The notes beneath the pieces are model-generated. The model was given only the letters and a program-made list of their open reading frames with translations. It was not told the DNA's origin and ran no database searches. The position numbers and the translations under genes are program-made. Positions 43,219 to 54,339 of a DNA stretch of 64,000 nt are shown piece after piece. The number at the start of each line of letters is the position of its first letter. Within the stretch, counting starts at the first letter, position 1. The DNA comes from Desulfurivibrio alkaliphilus AHT 2 (GTDB lineage Bacteria > Desulfobacterota > Desulfobulbia > Desulfobulbales > Desulfurivibrionaceae), in the NCBI RefSeq assembly GCF_000092205.1, contig NC_014216.1:1741742-1805741 (forward strand), written 5' to 3'.

Positions 43219-43279
43219 TGGAGGTGGGGTGGGTCAAAATTGTTGGCCAAAGGTGGGTCAAAACTAATGGCCATTGACA

Positions 43280-46200
43280 GCTGCCTGTGCGGCAGTGAAC
43301 AAGTCCACCGGCTTTGCCGATATGGACCTGTGTTTCTGAGCTGCCTGTGCGGCAGTGAACATTTCACCATCATTCGACGGCGGAATTCGTCCTTTCTGAG
43401 CTGCCTGTGCGGCAGTGAACGGAACGTGCTTTTTTTGCCACCGGCGGTTCATTTTCTGAGCTGCCTGTGCGGCAGTGAACTCTTGCCGGAAGCAACTCCG
43501 ATTGACCCACCATTTCTGAGCTGCCTGTGCGGCAGTGAACTGATGGCCCGGACATCGGCGACATTGAAGGATTTTCTGAGCTGCCTGTGCGGCAGTGAAC
43601 ATCCGATCTGGAGCAGTCCCTAAACTCGATCTTTTCTGAGCTGCCTGTGCGGCAGTGAACAAAAACCGTTGCATGGCCTTCTGACTGGGTATTTTCTGAG
43701 CTGCCTGTGCGGCAGTGAACCCGAAACTTTGCCCCTGTGGTAAGCCGGTCAATTTCTGAGCTGCCTGTGCGGCAGTGAACAATACTGTGAGCCCTGCAAA
43801 GACATCCTTTTTTTTCTGAGCTGCCTGTGCGGCAGTGAACAAACCCCGCCGCAAGCGGGCCGGCACTGTTGATTTCTGAGCTGCCTGTGCGGCAGTGAAC
43901 ACATTATGACCGGACCGGGCCGGGGTTCTGTTTTTCTGAGCTGCCTGTGCGGCAGTGAACGATAATTACCGCCATGGTTTACCCCCGTTTGCTTTCTGAG
44001 CTGCCTGTGCGGCAGTGAACATCGGGGTGGTCCCGGTAATACGCTTCAATCAATTTCTGAGCTGCCTGTGCGGCAGTGAACGTGGCCCTTTGCTTCAGCC
44101 GGACAACCATCTTTTTCTGAGCTGCCTGTGCGGCAGTGAACTTGTACTTACTTTCTTTCTTCTTTGCCATTTTTTTCTGAGCTGCCTGTGCGGCAGTGAA
44201 CGAAGCGCAGCGACTTGCGGAACTCTTCGACCTTTTCTGAGCTGCCTGTGCGGCAGTGAACCCTGTGTTGCGTTTTTATACCTTACCTAGTAGTTTCTGA
44301 GCTGCCTGTGCGGCAGTGAACTTGATGAGTGTAAACCTTATTAATTTCGTCTTTTTCTGAGCTGCCTGTGCGGCAGTGAACATACCGGAAACCGCAATGG
44401 AGTATTTAATGTTATTTCTGAGCTGCCTGTGCGGCAGTGAACAACGACGCCTTCAACATGGTCAGCCTGACCAATTTCTGAGCTGCCTGTGCGGCAGTGA
44501 ACGCAGATCACCCCGGCCATGGTCGATGCCTACAATTTCTGAGCTGCCTGTGCGGCAGTGAACTTTTCCTTGGGACATCCCTTACAGCGACGGATTTTCT
44601 GAGCTGCCTGTGCGGCAGTGAACCACAAACCTCCCCGCGATATAGCATTCCGGGCTTTCTGAGCTGCCTGTGCGGCAGTGAACCTTTGCCCGGCTAGCGC
44701 CCAGCCACTCAAGCTTTTCTGAGCTGCCTGTGCGGCAGTGAACACGGTGAAAATCTTGTCGCCGGTTTCGTTAATTTTCTGAGCTGCCTGTGCGGCAGTG
44801 AACTTACGTCGGCCATTGTATACTTTGCCTTTTTTTTTCTGAGCTGCCTGTGCGGCAGTGAACTCCGCTGCGCGCGATTTGATCTCAAGCCTCATTTTCT
44901 GAGCTGCCTGTGCGGCAGTGAACAAGACACCCTGGTATGTGATGCGTGATCTGTTTTTCTGAGCTGCCTGTGCGGCAGTGAACTACTTGTCACTCCCCAC
45001 CACATAACCGCAAATTTTCTGAGCTGCCTGTGCGGCAGTGAACCGCCCTCTCTGTCACCCCTGAATGCCCAAGCATTTCTGAGCTGCCTGTGCGGCAGTG
45101 AACGGAAAGAGATGGACAACAGTTAACTATTGAGATTTCTGAGCTGCCTGTGCGGCAGTGAACATATTCAGCCCGTGAAATAGGCGAGGAAACCTTTTCT
45201 GAGCTGCCTGTGCGGCAGTGAACTTAAACAACTTGGCAGAATTGAAAAGCTTTTTTTTCTGAGCTGCCTGTGCGGCAGTGAACATAAGAGGTTTTGATTG
45301 GTGTTGGGGGTAATGTTTCTGAGCTGCCTGTGCGGCAGTGAACTCGGATATCACCGAGACGCAGACCACGATCCATTTCTGAGCTGCCTGTGCGGCAGTG
45401 AACTCCTCCGCCAATCGTGATCCGAACCCCGGTCATTTCTGAGCTGCCTGTGCGGCAGTGAACGGTGCGATGGAAGTTTACCCGGTTGAATACGATTTCT
45501 GAGCTGCCTGTGCGGCAGTGAACGTAACTCTTGACGCACTCCTTGCATTTGTTAATTTCTGAGCTGCCTGTGCGGCAGTGAACGCCATTTGTTTGTGGGC
45601 ATAAAAGTCCGACAGTTTCTGAGCTGCCTGTGCGGCAGTGAACTTGCCATCTTATCTTTCAGCACCCGATCACCATTTCTGAGCTGCCTGTGCGGCAGTG
45701 AACGTTGAAAATAACCCTCATCGTTTCACCTCGATTTTCTGAGCTGCCTGTGCGGCAGTGAACTATGGATCAAATGTCGCCTGGGTGATGGGTATTTTCT
45801 GAGCTGCCTGTGCGGCAGTGAACTAGTAGCCCTTTACCGGCTATATACTGCAATATTTCTGAGCTGCCTGTGCGGCAGTGAACAAATGTCGACTGGTTGA
45901 TGGAGATGGGTTGGTTTTCTGAGCTGCCTGTGCGGCAGTGAACTAACCGATTTTGTTTTGACGCCAAAACCTAAATTTCTGAGCTGCCTGTGCGGCAGTG
46001 AACTTCCCGGAGAGCCCGGTCAACCCGGCCTTCCTTTTCTGAGCTGCCTGTGCGGCAGTGAACACGGCGGGAGCCGCGCCGTTTGTTGTCATGATTTTCT
46101 GAGCTGCCTGTGCGGCAGTGAACGGCAGGATCATCATTGTCTGCACCCCTTGTTTTTTCTGAGCTGCCTGTGCGGCAGTGAACATCACCATCCCATTAGG

Positions 46201-49200
46201 GCCGGTGCGGGGGAATTTCTGAGCTGCCTGTGCGGCAGTGAACGGTGACAACATCCTCGCCGCCCCTGTCTGGTCTTTCTGAGCTGCCTGTGCGGCAGTG
46301 AACGCTTTTGGACAAACTTTTTGGTTCCAGCCAGCTTTCTGAGCTGCCTGTGCGGCAGTGAACCTGGTAAGCTTTCACAGCCTTTTTCAGGATCATTTCT
46401 GAGCTGCCTGTGCGGCAGTGAACGACGGGGCAGGCCGGCGAGAATCCAGAGGCGCATTTCTGAGCTGCCTGTGCGGCAGTGAACGATCATGGTCCGCATG
46501 CTGCTGCCCTGGATCATTTCTGAGCTGCCTGTGCGGCAGTGAACCCTTGCAGCGCCGCCCATAGCCGCTGGCCGTATTTCTGAGCTGCCTGTGCGGCAGT
46601 GAACCAGAAAATGCTCGGACGGGTGCTCCCGCCAGATTTCTGAGCTGCCTGTGCGGCAGTGAACGTTGTTATCAGCCGGGCTGGTGCGGATGGTCCATTT
46701 CTGAGCTGCCTGTGCGGCAGTGAACGCCCTTGGCTGCCATTTGGTGCCGTCAAGCTGGTTTCTGAGCTGCCTGTGCGGCAGTGAACCAAATGACACCTTC
46801 ACAAATTGCCAGGATATTTTTCTGAGCTGCCTGTGCGGCAGTGAACTGTTCTCAACATCCCACCATCCGTCGCTGTAATTTCTGAGCTGCCTGTGCGGCA
46901 GTGAACTTTCAGTGCCTCGTTGGCGTCTTTGTGGCCCAGTTTCTGAGCTGCCTGTGCGGCAGTGAACCCTGCGTAGCAGTTTCCGGGGCCGGAACTCAAT
47001 TTCTGAGCTGCCTGTGCGGCAGTGAACGAAATCAGAATTGAGGAAGACGGGACGGTGAATTTCTGAGCTGCCTGTGCGGCAGTGAACTCGAAACTGACAC
47101 ATTGCTTGACCTGGGGGATTTTCTGAGCTGCCTGTGCGGCAGTGAACACCTGGGCAGAGATCCCCGCCAGCCATTACAATTTCTGAGCTGCCTGTGCGGC
47201 AGTGAACGCGAAGTCGGCCCATATCCCGGACTTGTTGCCTTTCTGAGCTGCCTGTGCGGCAGTGAACCAGACGGTGAAACGGTGTCGCGAGTTGAAAGCT
47301 TTCTGAGCTGCCTGTGCGGCAGTGAACCTCCCCCTGGTCCATGGCGTCAAGGGTGAACTTTTCTGAGCTGCCTGTGCGGCAGTGAACCGGGATGATGAAG
47401 AATACCGGGGCGCGATTGATTTCTGAGCTGCCTGTGCGGCAGTGAACCCTGGCAAGGTAACCATATCGCAAACGGTTCTTTTCTGAGCTGCCTGTGCGGC
47501 AGTGAACTATTGTAATCGGCCCCAATGAAGTGCCCCTTTTTTCTGAGCTGCCTGTGCGGCAGTGAACGCAGAATCTCGAATGATCCGCCATGACTTTGTT
47601 TTTCTGAGCTGCCTGTGCGGCAGTGAACGAACCACTGCTTTCCGGCCTGCGGCTGGTGCTTTTCTGAGCTGCCTGTGCGGCAGTGAACGTATCTTTTCCC
47701 TGACGGGCACCAGTCCGGCCAGTTTCTGAGCTGCCTGTGCGGCAGTGAACTACCGAGTAGTTCCACTGATGTCCGTCGCCCTTTTCTGAGCTGCCTGTGC
47801 GGCAGTGAACAAGGCAAAACCGTGAGTTGATTGCCCTGCACCTTTTCTGAGCTGCCTGTGCGGCAGTGAACAACGCAAGTCAGCGTTACGGTCCCCCCAG
47901 AGTTTTCTGAGCTGCCTGTGCGGCAGTGAACTTGCAGGAGTCATCGTTCCGCATGGTGCCGGGTTTTCTGAGCTGCCTGTGCGGCAGTGAACCATTTTGT
48001 TGATGTATGGTGCCAAGCCTTCAATTTCTGAGCTGCCTGTGCGGCAGTGAACTCCACCGGGCCGCTGGAACCCGCCCCGTTTTATTTCTGAGCTGCCTGT
48101 GCGGCAGTGAACGTTGCAGGTGCCGTCCGGCTCTTTGTCTCTTTTTTCTGAGCTGCCTGTGCGGCAGTGAACGCCCGAGTACCCGCGCTGATTCCCGTCC
48201 GCTGATTTCTGAGCTGCCTGTGCGGCAGTGAACGTTGCACGGCAAGGTTAGAGTGGCAGAGTTCATTTCTGAGCTGCCTGTGCGGCAGTGAACGCGTTTG
48301 GCATTGACCGGGCCATTATCACCGATTTCTGAGCTGCCTGTGCGGCAGTGAACCTTCTGCGCCAGTCTGACAAGGAAATGGTTCATTTCTGAGCTGCCTG
48401 TGCGGCAGTGAACATACCAGCAGTGATGAATTGATATGGTTTATGTTTCTGAGCTGCCTGTGCGGCAGTGAACCTGGCCGCCATCGGCGTTGGTGCCGCG
48501 ATTTTTTTCTGAGCTGCCTGTGCGGCAGTGAACATAAGCACTTCCCCTTCGGAGATTCACCGACTTTTCTGAGCTGCCTGTGCGGCAGTGAACGATACAG
48601 GGGCGCTTATGGTGGTCGGGGGTCTTTTCTGAGCTGCCTGTGCGGCAGTGAACTCCATGTCATCGGCATTTGTCGGCTGCACACTTTTCTGAGCTGCCTG
48701 TGCGGCAGTGAACCAAATGGTGGATGAAATGATTGAATACCTTCATTTCTGAGCTGCCTGTGCGGCAGTGAACGCCGGGGATCAGTCGGGTGCGCAGGTC
48801 GTCCTTTTCTGAGCTGCCTGTGCGGCAGTGAACCTTTGGACGGAGCCGGTTCGGCGGTTGTTTTATTTCTGAGCTGCCTGTGCGGCAGTGAACCGGTGGA
48901 GCAACAAAGCGAAGCGTCGGGCCTTTTTCTGAGCTGCCTGTGCGGCAGTGAACTTGCTCGGCCATGATGTACCCGGCGAGAGCATTTTCTGAGCTGCCTG
49001 TGCGGCAGTGAACGACGGCGGGGATGCTGTTGTGTTCCCGTATCTTTTCTGAGCTGCCTGTGCGGCAGTGAACGTTGTAGGGTCGTTGGGGTCGAAATTA
49101 CCCTTTTTCTGAGCTGCCTGTGCGGCAGTGAACACAAGTTTTTTGTCATTATTCGCCTCTTGCTTTTTTCTGAGCTGCCTGTGCGGCAGTGAACCTCCAG

Positions 49201-50215
49201 CCAGGCCAGGGAGTACTGATAGTACTTTTCTGAGCTGCCTGTGCGGCAGTGAACTGATCCCTGACGATGTGATTTCCTTTTCTGATTTTCTGAGCTGCCT
49301 GTGCGGCAGTGAACCGGCAGATACGGGCCGCAACGGAGGAGTAGGATTTCTGAGCTGCCTGTGCGGCAGTGAACGTGGTAGCCCACATCATTCCACCCCC
49401 TGGCCATTTCTGAGCTGCCTGTGCGGCAGTGAACTTCACGATATTCATTTTATTTGCCTCATTATTTTTCTGAGCTGCCTGTGCGGCAGTGAACATCTCC
49501 TTGTTCAATCAATCCAACTGCGTCGTTTTCTGAGCTGCCTGTGCGGCAGTGAACACAGCCTCCCCCGGCATTCCCGGCAGTTGTCATTTCTGAGCTGCCT
49601 GTGCGGCAGTGAACCTTCACCCGGTGGCTCGATCGGAGTTGCTTCCTTTCTGAGCTGCCTGTGCGGCAGTGAACCATACACTACTCCGGGCGATGGGGGT
49701 GGTAATTTTCTGAGCTGCCTGTGCGGCAGTGAACCCTGTAAGCCAAGGTACTTGGCCACTTGTTGCTTTCTGAGCTGCCTGTGCGGCAGTGAACGTTGCG
49801 GAATTCTCCGACCTTGTATCCCAAATTTTTCTGAGCTGCCTGTGCGGCAGTGAACGTCGGGAAGGTTGATGGCGTCGATGTTGATCATTTCTGAGCTGCC
49901 TGTGCGGCAGTGAACCTTTATAGCGTGTCGTCTATCCGGGCGGCTATTTTCTGAGCTGCCTGTGCGGCAGTGAACTTTGCCCGGTACTTGCTGGCCTGGC
50001 GCTTGGTTTTCTGAGCTGCCTGTGCGGCAGTGAACTCGGGGTCACTTTTGAGCCTGCCCCCGGTCAATTTCTGAGCTGCCTGTGCGGCAGTGAACGGTTG
50101 AGGTTGCTCATGCTTGGACCTGCTCCTTTTCTGAGCTGCCTGTGCGGCAGTGAACGATTTCGCCAACCTGCACGATGCCTGGCTGAATTTCTGAGCTGCC
50201 TGTGCGGCAGTGAAC
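43280..50215 (-). CRISPR. Type I-F CRISPR array, 116 repeats and 115 spacers
   Basis: Repeats of 28 bp (plus strand TTTCTGAGCTGCC to GCGGCAGTGAAC) alternate with 32-bp spacers, fifteen of them 33 bp, at a 60-61-bp period. The count comes from the span and the observed phase shifts. The reverse complement starts GTTCACTGCCG and ends CAGCTCAGAAA, the I-F form cut by Cas6f, so transcription is on the minus strand from the leader next to cas6f. Repeats look invariant across the array. The leader-distal repeat (43280-43300) lacks its first seven bases because the IS element ends there. Confidence 0.97.
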
Positions 50216-50342
50216 AGTTAATAATTTTTGTAACTATTTGATTTTCAAAGACCATTAAGGCAAATAGCCATAAAACCATTTTAAGAAGCGAGAAATATAA
50301 GCACAATAATTCAAGAACCTACGAAACGCGAAACTAAAAGGG
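50216..50342 (-). promoter_or_regulatory. Type I-F array leader with IHF-type site
   Basis: AT-rich 127 bp between cas6f and the first repeat. On the minus strand AATCAAATAGTTA (plus 50231-50243) is a full match to the IHF consensus WATCAANNNNTTR and lies about 16 bp from the leader-repeat junction. In type I-F and I-E systems IHF bends the leader for spacer integration. Confidence 0.7.
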
Positions 50343-50897
50343 TTAAAACCATGGTACTGTGGCCTCATTACTCAGGCCATACGAAGAAAATCGTCCGGTT
50401 ACGGGTTTTTCCTGCAGCGAGCCATGTTGAATAAATAGCCGAAACTGTTGTCCCGTTGTCTGGCTCTTTAGCTGTACAAACGGTAGTTTTAGGCGCCCTT
50501 CCCTGGCACGCTCCTTTTGCTGCTCCGCATTCTCTTCACTTAGCCATCCCTTTTTTACGGAACGTCGATATAGTCGATCCACGCTGCTTTTTGCCTGCAC
50601 CCTTTTAACTGTTCGGTATTGGCAACTGTCAGGCACTTTCGCAATACCAGACACACGGGTGTAATCTTTCATACCTTGGATCCAATTCAAATCCATGAGA
50701 CGCTTTAAAGATTCTTCGCTGCCGTGAATGCGTAATTTCGAGTTGAGTTTTTTTCCAAACTCCGGGAAGCTTACCCCAATCTCTTGCTTTCCGTTCTCAG
50801 CCAAAGCTCTGTGCAATTTGGCAAACAAAGCGTTCATTAGAATGCTGTCCGGAAATTCCGGGTCAGGTAGCAGACTTATTTCTACATAGCAATCCAT
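50343..50897 (-). CDS. cas6f: CRISPR endoribonuclease Cas6f (Csy4)
   Basis: 184 residues from ATG 50897 (MDCYVEISLLPDPEF), matching the family start; longer frames to 51005 run into cas7f. The catalytic His is at position 29 in LFAKLHRAL, as in Pseudomonas Csy4. The RVQAKSSVDRLYRRSVKKG arginine-rich helix that inserts in the repeat hairpin, and the end SQTTGQQFRLFIQHG with final VPWF, are conserved. It cuts the I-F repeat transcript and stays bound to the crRNA 3' hairpin. It is the last gene of the operon, 11 bp after cas7f. Confidence 0.96.
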   Translation of the reverse strand: MDCYVEISLLPDPEFPDSILMNALFAKLHRALAENGKQEIGVSFPEFGKKLNSKLRIHGSEESLKRLMDLNWIQGMKDYTRVSGIAKVPDSCQYRTVKRVQAKSSVDRLYRRSVKKGWLSEENAEQQKERAREGRLKLPFVQLKSQTTGQQFRLFIQHGSLQEKPVTGRFSSYGLSNEATVPWF

Positions 50898-50908
50898 GGC
50901 CATCACCA

Positions 50909-51928
50909 TCAGTCTGATTTTTCGCCAAAAACTCCTCCGCGAATCAACGTGGCAATAACGTAATGCTGTTGTTCTACAGGGGGCACTTTGTTTTTGATCA
51001 CCCATGAGTCAAGTAAATTGTAAAAATCCATTTTTTCCTTCGGTTGACGATACGCTTTACCACGGTTAGTCACCGAACCGTACGGCTCAACCGCGATGGG
51101 ACCGATTTCGTCCGCTTCAGGATGCCAGGTATCTATGGTCCTCAAAGCATTGCCGATTTTTTGAGAATGAAGCGCCGCCACTCCATCCACTTGGTACAGG
51201 GTTTTACTTTTCCGGCTGTTTCCGCCGCTATCCAACACCAACTCTTGTGAAGGAAAAACCTCCTGGCCGGCTCCAATCAGGGCATAGGCTTCGATAAGCA
51301 AAAACGAAAAAGACTCCCCCGCCAACCCTTGCCTGATGACCTCAGCCATTTCAGCCAGTTCGCCGCCAGAATTGGCAAAATCACGCAACTCGTATTGGCT
51401 GGCAGAAAAAATCCACTCCTTCATGGTTTGCTGATCCTTTATATGTCGCACCCGCACTTCAACCTGCTCGGCTCCGACCCTGTTGCGCCAGAGAAAACGG
51501 GCGTTTGCTATGTTTGTCGCGTAACGATGCGCCAGGTCAGCAAGCCCGTGGTTATCAGCATAAGATTTAATAACCGTTGCCAGAGCTTCCTGGTACGCGG
51601 AATCATTACAGGCCGAAGGCTGGTCGATTTTCCCCAATACCCGCAGGCTGAAACTTACCCTTAAGGTATCAGCATCAAAAGGAAGAGCGGCCACATCAAC
51701 CCTTTGAAGATTGGGTTTTTGAATTTCGGCATCCAGTTTGGCCGGATCATTCTGGATGCTGCTTTTTAAACGATTGGAAATGGTTCCCCTGACATCTTTG
51801 CCAATGATGGTCACTGGCCGCCAGTTGCTGCCATTTTCACGTTCGGTCCAGTTACCGGCATGCATAAGAGCATCGGAATTTGCCAATTTGCGTTCAAAAG
51901 CCAGAACAGATGCAGTTTTTAAAGCCAT
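50909..51928 (-). CDS. cas7f: CRISPR backbone protein Cas7f (Csy3)
   Basis: 339-residue subunit of which six copies coat the spacer part of the crRNA in the I-F Cascade. Family hallmarks: N-terminal [55 protein letters not shown] and [19 protein letters not shown]. Length is typical. It follows cas5f by 15 bp and precedes cas6f. Confidence 0.96.
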   Translation of the reverse strand: MALKTASVLAFERKLANSDALMHAGNWTERENGSNWRPVTIIGKDVRGTISNRLKSSIQNDPAKLDAEIQKPNLQRVDVAALPFDADTLRVSFSLRVLGKIDQPSACNDSAYQEALATVIKSYADNHGLADLAHRYATNIANARFLWRNRVGAEQVEVRVRHIKDQQTMKEWIFSASQYELRDFANSGGELAEMAEVIRQGLAGESFSFLLIEAYALIGAGQEVFPSQELVLDSGGNSRKSKTLYQVDGVAALHSQKIGNALRTIDTWHPEADEIGPIAVEPYGSVTNRGKAYRQPKEKMDFYNLLDSWVIKNKVPPVEQQHYVIATLIRGGVFGEKSD

Positions 51929-51943
51929 AACCTCCTCCTTTTC

Positions 51944-52903
51944 TTAATTTGCTGTTTTTTCGGGCTGATAATCATTTTTACACAAATACCAACCAGATTC
52001 CGGATCAACATCGTAGCGCCAAACCAACTGCTGTATCTTGCCAAGACGATGAGGACTCAACCATTCGCCAATGGAATATGCCGACTCCACAAAACGAAAA
52101 GGAACCGAGGAATCTCTTGCCTTGAGCACCTCTCCGGGCTCGAACAGGTCGGAAATCCCTCGATACCCAACAGTAATGGGCACCAACCAGCCTTTTCCCG
52201 GTTTCGGGATGTATTGCCACTCAACCTTGCCGGAATGATCGTCCTGATTTTCGTTATCGCCCTCTACAACCGCCATGAATTTCAAAGCAGAAAAATCAAG
52301 CCAGGCATCCATCGCATCCATCTCTGGATTTTGCTGGAAGCATTTTTCGGTATGTTGGGCCAGCAAATCGGCTCGCTGGACAAGAGCGAAGCCTGGAAGC
52401 AATTTACGTAATTGCCGGCGTTCAAATTTTGCCAGCGAGGCCTCTTCCTCCGGCAAACGCACAAGCTCTATGGCCCCAACCTCCAGAATAGTTCCACCAG
52501 CCAGCCGATGTTCCAGCAGCAATTGTTCAATTTGTTCCGTGACTTCTTCAGGGTCCAGATTAATGGGAACCTCGCCGTCACATGGAATTATCATTGACAC
52601 GTCCATGTGCATCCGACCCTCTTCGACAAATGACGCCGTTTCGCCCTGCTTGGTTAAAGGATTTCGAGTCAGCGCAAACACATAATCCCCCCATCCCTTG
52701 GGCTGGTGAGCATTGACCTGAAAATCATGGCATACAATTCCACACCCATTGGGTTGCAGAGAAAAATGAGGAGGTAACTTTCTGGAAATAGCGTGGACAA
52801 AACCCAAAAAATTGGATATGGCCGGGAAACCCCACGTCACCCCGGCAATGGCATTGGCGTTTTCGACTTTTATATTTCGTAAAATCAGCATGGTATCCAT
52901 CAT
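51944..52903 (-). CDS. cas5f: CRISPR Cascade subunit Cas5f (Csy2)
   Basis: 319-residue RAMP-like subunit that caps the 5' handle of the crRNA together with Cas8f. The start region LILRNIKVENANAIAGVTWG then FPAISNFLGFVHAISRKL is close to Pseudomonas Csy2. Later stretches GWGDYVFALTRNPLTKQG and WLVPITVGYRGISDL also match. Its start overlaps the cas8f stop by 4 bp (ATGA). Confidence 0.95.
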   Translation of the reverse strand: MMDTMLILRNIKVENANAIAGVTWGFPAISNFLGFVHAISRKLPPHFSLQPNGCGIVCHDFQVNAHQPKGWGDYVFALTRNPLTKQGETASFVEEGRMHMDVSMIIPCDGEVPINLDPEEVTEQIEQLLLEHRLAGGTILEVGAIELVRLPEEEASLAKFERRQLRKLLPGFALVQRADLLAQHTEKCFQQNPEMDAMDAWLDFSALKFMAVVEGDNENQDDHSGKVEWQYIPKPGKGWLVPITVGYRGISDLFEPGEVLKARDSSVPFRFVESAYSIGEWLSPHRLGKIQQLVWRYDVDPESGWYLCKNDYQPEKTAN

Positions 52904-54273
52904 GCGTGCACCTCCGGCTCATCGTGCAGATCGTCTTTGAGCAGTCGAAGTTTACTGGCAAGCAAACTTTGCCATTCTCGATGTTCCATATCACCGAGTT
53001 TGAGCAGATCGGATTTGAGGTTGTGGTTAAGCCAAAGAGCAAAACGATCAGCGATTTCCACCTGCCAATCATTTTTTTCACGCTCTTGGGCGAATTCGAC
53101 ATCTTTCGCAACGCGACGAGGGTCAAGCCAAAGCTGTTCAGCACGGTGTAGGCGGCAATCCGGGGAGGCGCTCCACCCCCCCACACCTGCAAGCTTTTGA
53201 ATACTTGCCGCGTATTGGACAAGCAGGTCCATCAGTTCATCAATGTAAGCTCCCCGGCGTTCACGGATGGTTATGGTGCTAGTTTTTTTGGCGTTTTTCT
53301 CAAGGAACCGTCGCAAGTCTTTAATAGTCCCATGCGCCCGAAAGCCAAAATGGTGCCATGAAAAAACGGTTTTAACTTTCAGAGGGGGGGTAAGTTTCCG
53401 TACCCAAGAAGGAGGAGAGCATTGCAGCAAAAAAGCTGAGCCATTCCTTCTTGCATTCAATTGGCTGATATTTTGTGCATTAGAGCCGCCAAATTTTTGC
53501 ATGGCCGTGTTGGGGTAATCGACAACCTTAAATACGCTGAACTTCTTATCACGTTTTGCTTTTCTACCCTCCTTGGCCTCCTCGCCGAATCGGGCTGTTG
53601 CGATACGTTCATACAGAGCTTGAGCAAATGAGGATGAATATAACGGCGCCACAAGATGATAACCTCCTGAACTATCTGGAAAATAAATCTGCTTTGACAG
53701 CTTGTGCGCACCCGTTTCCTTGTTGTCGAGAGCCCGGCAAAAACCTGTCAACCAGGAGCTGGCCTGTTGTTCGTTTTTCGCAATTGGCAACAGCGGAGCA
53801 ATATCCCCTTGCCTGATAAATTCAATCAGAGCCACGCCATCAACTTCCAGTTGAAGCAGTCCAGCCACATCTAAAGCGGCCGCGTTTCCCACAACATCTA
53901 TGGCCGGCTTATGCAAAGACGCTGTACTGAGCAGCGAGTTTTGCCGGTAACTTTCAGGTTGAGTTTCACCACCAACGGCATACAAACTACTGCCCCTGGC
54001 GTCTGGATGGGTATACTTCAGGGCATGGGTAACCATTTGGATCTGCTTGGCCCGGGCGGCTGCATCAGTCAACCATTCGGAAACTTCGTACTTGGCCTCC
54101 TGCGTTTGGCGCTTTTCCGCCAACTCTTGCTCCAGGCTTGCCAGCAGGTTGGGGTCGGAGACTTTTTTGCGCTCACTATTGGCTTTTTTGTCAAAATCTT
54201 CGAGCTTTGCATCCCTTCTAACCCGGATATATTCCACAATTTTCTGTGACATGACCGCCGCTCGTTGCTCCAT
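52900..54273 (-). CDS. cas8f: CRISPR Cascade large subunit Cas8f (Csy1)
   Basis: 457-residue subunit that reads the PAM and clamps target DNA in I-F Cascade. N-terminal KIVEYIRVRRDAKLEDFDK, the ATHALKYTHPDARG-like stretch (VTHALKYTHPDARGSS), FGGSNAQNISQLNARRNG with SAFLLQCSPPSW following, and WLDPRR match the Csy1 family. A GGGGGT lies upstream of ATG 54273. A 66-bp gap separates it from cas3, where a promoter is possible but not clear. Confidence 0.95.
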   Translation of the reverse strand: MEQRAAVMSQKIVEYIRVRRDAKLEDFDKKANSERKKVSDPNLLASLEQELAEKRQTQEAKYEVSEWLTDAAARAKQIQMVTHALKYTHPDARGSSLYAVGGETQPESYRQNSLLSTASLHKPAIDVVGNAAALDVAGLLQLEVDGVALIEFIRQGDIAPLLPIAKNEQQASSWLTGFCRALDNKETGAHKLSKQIYFPDSSGGYHLVAPLYSSSFAQALYERIATARFGEEAKEGRKAKRDKKFSVFKVVDYPNTAMQKFGGSNAQNISQLNARRNGSAFLLQCSPPSWVRKLTPPLKVKTVFSWHHFGFRAHGTIKDLRRFLEKNAKKTSTITIRERRGAYIDELMDLLVQYAASIQKLAGVGGWSASPDCRLHRAEQLWLDPRRVAKDVEFAQEREKNDWQVEIADRFALWLNHNLKSDLLKLGDMEHREWQSLLASKLRLLKDDLHDEPEVHA

Positions 54274-54339
54274 AATTACCCCCTTGATTAAGTTTTAGCC
54301 ATATTGTTGCCCAGGAATATCGATGACCTGTCCGGGATT

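Larger units (their letters stand above)
40833..43279 (+). mobile_element. IS21-family insertion sequence
   Basis: About 2447 bp with imperfect terminal inverted repeats: left TGTTAATGGCCAATTAAAAT, right end inverted TGTCAATGGCCATTAGTTTT. Inside each end lies an identical TGGCCAACAATTTTGACCCA block, the multiple terminal repeats known for IS21. The flanks (left ATTTC, right GCTGCC) show no target duplication. The left flank is 3 bp from the last I-E repeat and the right flank is within a type I-F repeat, so the element bridges the two arrays. Confidence 0.9.

Noticed and set aside
40825-43287. Target-site duplication around the IS21 element
   Set aside because: Left flank ATTTC and right flank GCTGCC share no direct repeat even when the boundary is moved by two bases.
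43264-50306. Long frames with repeated FTAAQAAQK, VHCRTGSSE, SLPHRQLR or FLSCLCGSE peptides, up to 562 residues
   Set aside because: They are translations of the 28-bp I-F repeat with a 60-bp period (a multiple of three), so frames stay open by chance. Not proteins.
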